The notes under the pieces are model-generated. The model did not search any database. It worked only from the letters and a program-made list of their open reading frames with translations, and was not told the DNA's origin. Shown one piece after another: positions 5,572 to 12,492 of a DNA stretch of 13,677 bases. Every line of letters starts with the position of its first letter. Within the stretch, counting starts at the first letter, position 1. The stretch comes from Fibrobacter sp. (lineage in GTDB: Bacteria > Fibrobacterota > Fibrobacteria > Fibrobacterales > Fibrobacteraceae), in NCBI GenBank assembly GCA_017550445.1, contig JAFZOV010000120.1, positions 1 through 13,677 on the forward strand, read 5' to 3'. Both the position numbers and the translations under genes were made by a program.

Positions 5572-7224
5572 TTAAGCCTCCTTGTTGTCGGAGTTGCCGA
5601 CTTCCATGTTCTGCTTGTGGAGAATTGTAGTCATTCTTGCGGTGCCGCCACGCTTCCAGGCGAAGTAAATGGCGACGTTCAAAAGAATCACGAGTGCGAG
5701 CAAGAACCCGCGTACGCCCCAGGTAAAGCCAATCTGCGAGAATTCGCTACCGAGGAAGGTGACTTTAGCGTCGGCAGGAACGTTGCTCAACAGCAGCACG
5801 CCCATGCCGTCGTGAATAATCCATGCCACAAGCACGACTGCCAAGTAGATGGGGCACACGTACATGATGATGGGCCTAAAGAAACGGGGGAGTTTAAGTG
5901 CAGCACCGTCATTCATCAGGGCGAATGCTTCGTTTTCCGGCTTGCCGTCTTCACCAATCACATCGGACTTGCGGCGACCGAGAACGAACGAGAAGATGAA
6001 TGCCTGAATGGTGCCAAGCACGACCAGCAAGAAGCTGCCACCCCAGAAGTCAAGTTCATCGACTGCACCGGCGGCAAGGCCGAAAATGCCTACGAGACCA
6101 CCTAAGAAGGTGACTGTGCCGGTAGCTGCAATGGAGCCCTTGCGGCTAAACTTGAGGTCGTCTTCGCAGAAGCTAATGAGCGGCTGGATAATCGAAATGG
6201 CGCTCGTGACACCGGCGATAAAGAGCATCGCGAACCAAAGCGTCTGGAAGAATCCGCCAAACGGCAGCTGGCCGAACACGAATGGCATCGTCTGGAAGCC
6301 GAGGCCGAAGGTGCCGAGCTTGGCGCATTCTTCAATGTTGTTGCCGGCAATGAGCACTGCCATCGGAATCACGATGGTGCCGCCGAGGATAATTTCGGCA
6401 AAGCCGTTGGTCGCACCCGCAGTCAAAGACGAAAGCACCAAGTCTTCCTTGGGTTTCAAGTAGCTAGCGTAGCAGAAAACGATGCCCATACCAAGGCTCA
6501 TGGTAAAGAACACCTGACCCGATGCTGCAAGCCAAACGGCGGGGTTGAAAATTTCAGAGAGGTTCGGGTTCCACACGAAAGCAAGACCCTTGCCAATGTC
6601 GCTGATCGTAAGGACGCGGACCACCAGGATGATGCCCATGATCAAGAGAATCGGCATGGTGATCTTGTTTACGCGTTCAATGCCCTTGCGCACACCGAAT
6701 GACAAAAGCCCCATGTTGCAGGCAAAAGTCAGCAAGAAGAAGAGAATCGCAGCCGGAATGGGCCCGACCTTGGTGTTCAGCATGATGTAGTTGCCAAAGA
6801 ATTCCTTCATCGGTTCGTAACCGCCGGCGACCACTTCCATGAGCTTGCCCGTGGCAGAGTAGTAGGTGAACGCCAAAATCCAGGACTGGATAAAGATATA
6901 GTAGAAGCTGATGAACAGCGGCGGCAAAAGTCCGAGCGAACCGAGGTGCTTTGCCCAGGGTTTGCCGTTAAAGATGTAGTGGAATCCGCCCGGAGCAGTA
7001 CCGTGGTGCTTGTTGCCAGCCGCACGGCCCAGGGTCCATTCCATCCAGGAAAGCGGAATGCCCAGCAGCAAGAAAGCGATGAGGTAGGGGATAATGAATG
7101 CGCCGCCACCGTTTGTAGCAGCCTGCACCGGGAAACGCAAAAAGTTACCGAGTCCGACAGCCGATCCCGCAACCGCGAGAATTACACCCAGCTTCGAACC
7201 CCAGTTGTCTCTAGAGCTTTTCAT
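5572..7224 (-). CDS. Na+-dependent amino acid transporter, neurotransmitter:sodium symporter (NSS/LeuT) family
   Basis: A 550-residue inner-membrane symporter with about 12 membrane segments, taking up a neutral amino acid with Na+. The N-terminus aligns without gaps to LeuT: AGSAVGLGNFLRFP at residues 19-32, then NGGGAF and IPLSWMEWTLGR. Na+ ligand positions are kept: Gly20, Ala22, Val23, Asn27, Thr241 in FFTMSLG, Asn273, and Thr340-Ser341 in GVTSA. Tyr108/109 in FYYIFIQSW corresponds to the substrate-site tyrosine. Glu277 occupies the place of LeuT Glu290, which replaces chloride, so Cl--independent transport is inferred. The substrate is not readable from sequence; the MetS-like partner downstream suggests methionine or alanine. 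The start has AAGGA eight bases upstream. It is divergent from the dehydrogenase gene at 7446. I could not identify a convincing promoter for it. Confidence 0.95.
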   Translation of the reverse strand: MKSSRDNWGSKLGVILAVAGSAVGLGNFLRFPVQAATNGGGAFIIPYLIAFLLLGIPLSWMEWTLGRAAGNKHHGTAPGGFHYIFNGKPWAKHLGSLGLLPPLFISFYYIFIQSWILAFTYYSATGKLMEVVAGGYEPMKEFFGNYIMLNTKVGPIPAAILFFLLTFACNMGLLSFGVRKGIERVNKITMPILLIMGIILVVRVLTISDIGKGLAFVWNPNLSEIFNPAVWLAASGQVFFTMSLGMGIVFCYASYLKPKEDLVLSSLTAGATNGFAEIILGGTIVIPMAVLIAGNNIEECAKLGTFGLGFQTMPFVFGQLPFGGFFQTLWFAMLFIAGVTSAISIIQPLISFCEDDLKFSRKGSIAATGTVTFLGGLVGIFGLAAGAVDELDFWGGSFLLVVLGTIQAFIFSFVLGRRKSDVIGEDGKPENEAFALMNDGAALKLPRFFRPIIMYVCPIYLAVVLVAWIIHDGMGVLLLSNVPADAKVTFLGSEFSQIGFTWGVRGFLLALVILLNVAIYFAWKRGGTARMTTILHKQNMEVGNSDNKEA

Positions 7225-7272
7225 TTTTTACATCCTTAAATATTTGGGACAAATTTAGAAAAACCTTGCGAC

Positions 7273-7307
7273 GTCATTGCGAGGAGCCTTTGGCGACGAA
7301 GCAATCT
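7273..7307. repeat. Candidate dispersed palindromic element (REP-like)
   Basis: This 35-bp stretch begins GTCATTGCGAGGAGCC and ends GGCGACGAAGCAATC plus one base. ATTGC pairs with GCAAT and GCC with GGC, around an unpaired purine-rich internal loop. It resembles the GTCATTGCGAG...GAAGCAATC intergenic repeats seen in many bacterial genomes. Only one copy is in the window, so its repeat status is from memory of the pattern. Confidence 0.55.
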
Positions 7308-7365
7308 AGGTAAGTTAAACTTTGTTTTACCCTTGTATACAGATTTTGCTCAAAAAAGTGTTGTT

Positions 7366-7394
7366 TTGGACCAGCGAAAGAGTATCTTTATATT
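7366..7394 (+). promoter_or_regulatory. Predicted promoter of the short-chain dehydrogenase gene
   Basis: TTGGAC (7366-7371), a 17-base spacer and TATATT (7389-7394). Transcription would begin near 7401, giving a leader of about 45 nt that opens with the hairpin at 7405-7422. Confidence 0.6.
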
Positions 7395-7404
7395 CACAAA
7401 CCGA

Positions 7405-7422
7405 GAGGGTGGGGTAACCCTC
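7405..7422 (+). promoter_or_regulatory. Hairpin at the 5' end of the dehydrogenase leader
   Basis: GAGGGT (7405-7410) pairs with ACCCTC (7417-7422) around a six-base loop, starting a few bases after the predicted transcription start. It may only protect the 5' end of the mRNA; the ribosome binding site (AGGA near 7436-7439) lies outside it. Confidence 0.45.
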
Positions 7423-7445
7423 GCAAAACAAGCAAAGGATGACTT

Positions 7446-8180
7446 ATGATTGACGTTAAGGGCAAATGGACCTTGATTACGGGTGGCTGCCGTGGAGTAG
7501 GCCGACTTACCGCTATCGAAATGGCAAAACTCGGTGCCAATATTATTCTGCAGGGCCGCGACAAGGCTCATGCCGAACCGGTAATTGCTGAAATCAAGAA
7601 GTTCGGAGTCGAGTGCCGCGCCGTGGGTTGTAACCTCGAAAATGAGGCTGAAATTGACACTGCTTTGGCTGAAATTGATTCGTGGGGCGTGCAGGTCGAT
7701 ATCGTGTTCAATAATGCCGGTCTCATGAGCCACTACTTTATCGATTATCTCACCAATACCATGGACGATTTCCATCACGCTATGGCGGTGAACTTCTTTG
7801 CTCCTATCAAGATTGCCTACCATTTCTTGCCTGGCATGATCAAACGTGGCTTTGGCCGTATGCAGCTTACCACAAGCGGTATCGCCAATGAGCCCGAGCT
7901 CATGGGCTACGCCTGCGCTAAGGCTGCTCTGACAAAATTTGTCAAGGATTTTGCCTGCAAGTTGAATGGCACCGACGTAATGATGAACGTGATGGATCCG
8001 GGTTGGCTCCGTACGGATCTCGGTGGCCCCAATGCCCCTAACGCCCCCGAAAGCGTAATTCCGGGATCAATGGTTTCGGTAATGCTTGACGACAAGAAGA
8101 GTGGTCGCTGGTTCAGCGCTCAGGACTTTACGGGCATGGCCCTTGCCGACGCTGTCGAAAAATGCAAATCTGTGGAATAA
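7446..8180 (+). CDS. Classical short-chain dehydrogenase/reductase (SDR), substrate unknown
   Basis: A 244-residue cytoplasmic NAD(P)-dependent oxidoreductase with a single Rossmann domain. Visible motifs: the dinucleotide loop TGGCRGVG (12-19), NNAG (89-92), and the catalytic tetrad Asn116, Ser144, Tyr155 and Lys159 (YACAK), followed by PGWLRTDLGG (about 185-194). Arg38 in LQGRD, just after the second strand, favours NADP(H). Length is typical for classical SDRs. The start ATG is preceded by AGGA six bases upstream. It is a single-gene unit with a good promoter before it and two hairpins after it. It could be a FabG-like reductase or a sugar/polyol dehydrogenase; nothing in the neighbourhood decides. 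Confidence 0.92.
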   Translation: MIDVKGKWTLITGGCRGVGRLTAIEMAKLGANIILQGRDKAHAEPVIAEIKKFGVECRAVGCNLENEAEIDTALAEIDSWGVQVDIVFNNAGLMSHYFIDYLTNTMDDFHHAMAVNFFAPIKIAYHFLPGMIKRGFGRMQLTTSGIANEPELMGYACAKAALTKFVKDFACKLNGTDVMMNVMDPGWLRTDLGGPNAPNAPESVIPGSMVSVMLDDKKSGRWFSAQDFTGMALADAVEKCKSVE

Positions 8181-8187
8181 TTGAACA

Positions 8188-8220
8188 ATTGTAAAAAAGA
8201 ACACCATGTTTTTTTACAAT
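8188..8220 (+). terminator. First terminator-like hairpin after the dehydrogenase
   Basis: ATTGTAAAAAA (8188-8198) is the exact reverse complement of TTTTTTACAAT (8210-8220), with an 11-base loop. The stem is A/T-rich and no T-run follows it, so it is weak alone. Confidence 0.45.
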
Positions 8221-8222
8221 GG

Positions 8223-8256
8223 GAAAGTTCGGCTTTCGGGCCGGACTTTCTTTTTT
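8223..8256 (+). terminator. Main intrinsic terminator after the dehydrogenase
   Basis: An 11-bp stem with one G-U wobble (8223-8233 with 8240-8250) closes on TTTCGG and is followed by six T residues. It isolates the dehydrogenase from the cellulase gene downstream. Confidence 0.92.
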
Positions 8257-8280
8257 GTAAAAAGATTTTTTGATTCAACG

Positions 8281-8309
8281 TGTTTATTGGGCTCAAAAAA
8301 GGTTATACA
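8281..8309 (+). promoter_or_regulatory. Weak promoter candidate of the GH5 cellulase
   Basis: TATACA (8304-8309) is a fair -10, but the -35 17 bases upstream (TGTTTA, 8281-8286) is poor. It overlaps the dyad at 8306-8330. The implied leader is about 75-80 nt. Another possibility is a start closer to the gene, near 8350. Confidence 0.3.
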
Positions 8310-8330
8310 AAATATTACAAGGATTTTGTA
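8306..8330. promoter_or_regulatory. Perfect dyad upstream of the cellulase (candidate operator)
   Basis: TACAAAAT (8306-8313) and ATTTTGTA (8323-8330) are an exact 8-bp inverted repeat with a 9-base spacer. It overlaps the candidate -10 and lies 64 bases before the start codon. Spacing of the half-sites, about 17 bp centre to centre, would suit a dimeric regulator. The alternative is a weak RNA hairpin. Confidence 0.45.
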
Positions 8331-8393
8331 AGTCTCATTACTATTTTTCTATTCAAGGGATTTTGGGTTTCACATAAACCATAAAGGTGTAGA

Positions 8394-11099
8394 ATGAAAA
8401 AGATTCTCGCAATCTTATCCATGGCTGCGGTGTCCGCCATGGCGGTCAGTGCAAGCAGGGTCGGCCCTGTAAGCACATACGGTAAACTCATCGCCAACGG
8501 TGGCAAGCTCTCGGGGTCTTGCCCGGAATACAATAATAAGGCCGTCCAGGTGACAGGCATGAGCCTCTTCTGGAGCTCGGGTAATACCTATTCTACAGAC
8601 TTCTACTCCGAAAAGGGGATCAACCGCTTGGTTGATGACATGGGTATCGAAGTTGTGCGCTTTGCTATGGGTGCTGCCGACGAAAAGTTTAACAGTTCGG
8701 GTCGTTCCTATACGACCGGTGGCGAAGGCTTCCAGAAGGCCTTGCTCAAGTCCGTGGTGAACGCTGCTGTCGATAAGGACATTTACGTCATTATTGACTG
8801 GCACATCGAAAGCTCCGATGGCTTTACTAGCGATGCAGTCAAGTTCTTTGAATATGCCGCTAAAGAATATGGCAAGTACAACAATGTGATTTTCGAAATC
8901 TGGAACGAACCGGTTGGAACTGACATGAATACGGTTGCAAATCACGCCAATACCGTGATTCAGACTATACGTAATGCCGGTTCAGACAACCTAGTTCTCG
9001 TGGGTAGCCCGCAGTGGTCTAGCCAGCCAGATGCTTGCGCTAACGCCGGTATCAAAGATGATAACTACGGTTGTACGCTCCACTTCTACGCTGCAACGCA
9101 CTACATGGGCGAAGGTGGCTATAACAAGGCTGCCGAATCTGCTATGGCAAAGGTTCCCGTTTTTGCTACGGAATGGGGTGTTACCGAATCTAGTGGTAAG
9201 GGCCGATTGGATTTCAGCTCTGCTCAGCAGTGGGTTAGCTGGATGAAGCAGAAAGGAGTGTCCTGGACGAACTGGAATGCGTCTGCTATGGATGAACCCT
9301 CTGCGGCATTTACGACTGCTGTTTTTGAGAAGGGTTTCTCCTATTCGGAATCTGGTGAAAATGTCAAGGGTTACATGAACAAGGGTGTAACCTATAAGGA
9401 TTGCGGTCTCCAGAATGGAAGTTCCGAAGAAGAATCTGGTTTCTCTACGGGCGTTGCCAATGGTGCTACGACTTCTATTCTCGATGACATGGAAGATGGC
9501 GATCGTTATGGTTACCTTGGTGGTGCATGGGCTGCTGTCGAAGACCAGGAAAATGGCGGCGCAAGCTCTATTTCTAACGACAAGCTTCTTGACGATTTTG
9601 GCAACGAGACCTATCAGGTTGTCTATCCGGTGAGCGGCGACAGCAAGAATACTTCCAAGTATATGGCCGCTCTTAAGGATGTGAAGATTGGCAAGGGTAC
9701 TCTCGACTACGGCCCGTATATCAAGATGTTCCTCACTCTCTTGAAGGAACCGGCCAAGGATTCCCCGAAGACTTATGCCGACTTTGCAAAGTGCAAGACC
9801 ATCAAGTACAAGTACAAGGGCGCAAGCCACAACTTCGCTATCGAAACGACCGACGTTACCGACTATAACTATCATCGCGTGAACAAGGACGCTTCTGAAG
9901 ATTGGAAGGAAGTCGAAATTACGACGGACATGTTGAAGCAAGAAACTTGGGGTGACGATTCTCGCTCCAAGCCGATTAAGATGGAAAATGCAACACGTCT
10001 TTCTTGGGAAATCAAGGGCCTTGAAAAGGTTCCTGACAATATGAACCAGCCCAAGTATCCGTACCTCTACATTGATGATGTGAAGTGCGACGGCCTTTCC
10101 TTTACAGCCGTTAGCGGTGGCAGTGGCGATACGCCGAAGTCCTCTTCTTCTGTGGGCGGCAAGTCCAGTTCCAGCAATGGTCAGGGTGGCAAGTCCAGCT
10201 CTAGTGTTGCTCCGACTCTCTCTTCTTCTTCTGTCGCTCCGGTGATTACCGACCTCATGATCATTGACGATGTTGAAGACGGCGATGAAGTCCTCAATAC
10301 AGAGGGTACATGGTACGCATATACGGATAATGATTCTAAGGGCAAGTCCTCCATTACCAATGTCTATGATGCGACCCTCCCGGGTTACGTAGTGGTGTTC
10401 CCCGGTACGGCTGATCCGACCAACGGAACCAAGGGCTTTGTCGGCCTCACTGGTATTGTTTGGGACGAAGGTGAGTACAAGTACGATCCGTTCGTTGCGC
10501 TCGGCCTCAACACGAATGCCGATACTTCTAAGGGTATTGACCTGAGTACCTGCCCGGTGATTAGCTACCGCTACAAGGGTTCCGCACATACCATCAAACT
10601 TCAAGATGGACAGGTTGAAGATTATGCATATCACAGCAAGAATGTTTTGGATGCCGCTGATTGGACGCAGGTAACTATCGCTCAGGCTGATTTTAAGCAA
10701 CCGAGCTGGGCCGACCCAAAGATTGATCTGAATTGGGCGAACATCAAGAAGATGGCATGGGAAGTTATCGGTGTTCACGGTATATCCGATCAATACCAGC
10801 CGACATATAATTTCCTTTACCTGGATGACCTCAAGTGTGTTAACACCACTGTGGGTGTCATGGCCCGCAAGGCTGCAAGTCAGCTCAAGCTCAGCGTGAA
10901 TGGTGACATGCTCAACGTGGTAACTACTGCTGCGGCTCGTATCCAGGTGTTCGACATGCAGGGTAACATGGTGATGAACCGTCTCGTAAACGCTGCCGGT
11001 AATCATCAGGTGTCCTTTGCTGGCAAGAACCGTGGCAACTACATTGTCCGCGTGAAGACTGCAATGTCTGCACAGACTGCCCGCATCAGCATCCGCTAA
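8394..11099 (+). CDS. Secreted GH5 endoglucanase with two CBM11-like modules and a C-terminal sorting domain
   Basis: A 901-residue exported cellulase. Signal peptide MKKILAILSMAAVSAMAVSA with likely cleavage after residue 20. GH5 catalytic domain about 45-335, resembling subfamily 2 (Bacillus Cel5A type): DWH (135-137), acid/base Glu172 in WNEP, LHFY (229-232), nucleophile Glu260 in TEWG, and WTNWN (291-295). Then two related beta-sandwich modules of CBM11-like type, about 361-566 and 622-816. Both begin with an (I)xDD(M/V)EDGD segment, contain Y(K/R)YKG and end in (Y/F)LY(I/L)DD(V/L)KC. A Ser-rich linker with GGKSSSS repeats (about 574-618) separates them. Residues about 826-901 resemble a type IX (Por) secretion C-terminal domain (VFDMQGNMV, GNYIVRV, ending ARISIR). 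This layout is typical of Fibrobacter cellulases. AGGTG precedes the ATG. Cellulose or mixed-linkage glucan are the likely substrates; CBM family numbers are by resemblance only. Confidence 0.93.
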   Translation: MKKILAILSMAAVSAMAVSASRVGPVSTYGKLIANGGKLSGSCPEYNNKAVQVTGMSLFWSSGNTYSTDFYSEKGINRLVDDMGIEVVRFAMGAADEKFNSSGRSYTTGGEGFQKALLKSVVNAAVDKDIYVIIDWHIESSDGFTSDAVKFFEYAAKEYGKYNNVIFEIWNEPVGTDMNTVANHANTVIQTIRNAGSDNLVLVGSPQWSSQPDACANAGIKDDNYGCTLHFYAATHYMGEGGYNKAAESAMAKVPVFATEWGVTESSGKGRLDFSSAQQWVSWMKQKGVSWTNWNASAMDEPSAAFTTAVFEKGFSYSESGENVKGYMNKGVTYKDCGLQNGSSEEESGFSTGVANGATTSILDDMEDGDRYGYLGGAWAAVEDQENGGASSISNDKLLDDFGNETYQVVYPVSGDSKNTSKYMAALKDVKIGKGTLDYGPYIKMFLTLLKEPAKDSPKTYADFAKCKTIKYKYKGASHNFAIETTDVTDYNYHRVNKDASEDWKEVEITTDMLKQETWGDDSRSKPIKMENATRLSWEIKGLEKVPDNMNQPKYPYLYIDDVKCDGLSFTAVSGGSGDTPKSSSSVGGKSSSSNGQGGKSSSSVAPTLSSSSVAPVITDLMIIDDVEDGDEVLNTEGTWYAYTDNDSKGKSSITNVYDATLPGYVVVFPGTADPTNGTKGFVGLTGIVWDEGEYKYDPFVALGLNTNADTSKGIDLSTCPVISYRYKGSAHTIKLQDGQVEDYAYHSKNVLDAADWTQVTIAQADFKQPSWADPKIDLNWANIKKMAWEVIGVHGISDQYQPTYNFLYLDDLKCVNTTVGVMARKAASQLKLSVNGDMLNVVTTAAARIQVFDMQGNMVMNRLVNAAGNHQVSFAGKNRGNYIVRVKTAMSAQTARISIR

Positions 11100-11108
11100 T
11101 TGTGGCTT

Positions 11109-11136
11109 GTCATCCCCGACTTGGTCGGGAATCTCC
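11109..11136. repeat. Candidate dispersed intergenic repeat with hairpin
   Basis: GTCATCCCCGACTTGG followed by TCGGGAATCTCC, containing the stem CCCGAC/GTCGGG (11115-11120 with 11124-11129). The GTCATCCCCG...CGGG.ATCTCC pattern is a recurrent intergenic repeat in many bacterial genomes. Only one copy is present in the window. It sits directly after the cellulase stop and before the terminator. Confidence 0.5.
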
Positions 11137-11139
11137 TTA

Positions 11140-11168
11140 AAAAAGCTCCGGTTCAACCGGAGCTTTTT
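11140..11168. terminator. Bidirectional intrinsic terminator between the cellulase gene and tgt
   Basis: A 14-base arm (11140-11153) and its exact reverse complement (11155-11168) flank a single C: an A-run, a GCTCCGGTT stem and a T-run. It works equally for the plus-strand cellulase and the minus-strand tgt, whose stop codon is seven bases away at 11175. Confidence 0.95.
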
Positions 11169-11174
11169 AGTTGT

Positions 11175-12362
<1,188 letters not shown>

Positions 12363-12458
12363 CTGCGGCATTGACGCCTCGTTGTCAATTTATCCATAAC
12401 AATATGAATGTAAATGCGATTTTTACGCAAAAAAGGGGTAGTTTTAAGTTTGGATGGG

Positions 12459-12473
12459 TCTACATGGTGTAGA
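12459..12473 (+). promoter_or_regulatory. Inverted repeat just upstream of the GH43 gene
   Basis: TCTACA (12459-12464) and TGTAGA (12468-12473) form a perfect 6-bp stem with a three-base loop, ending ten bases before the GGAG ribosome binding site. It could be a leader hairpin or a regulator site. I see no convincing promoter for the gene; a TTGACG (12371-12376) lacks a matching -10. Confidence 0.4.
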
Positions 12474-12492
12474 TTCCAGCGTGGAGTGAAAA

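Noticed and set aside
8991..11156. Very long minus-strand open frame (over 700 codons) opposite the cellulase
   Set aside because: Antisense to a gene with signal peptide, catalytic motifs and domains. The frame is open because the cellulase rarely uses codons whose complements are stops. It has no domain or ribosome binding site that I can see.
12371..12388. Promoter of the GH43 gene based on TTGACG
   Set aside because: The -35-like box has no -10 at 16-18 bases (CCATAA at best); the small TTGAC/GTCAA inverted repeat here may be chance.
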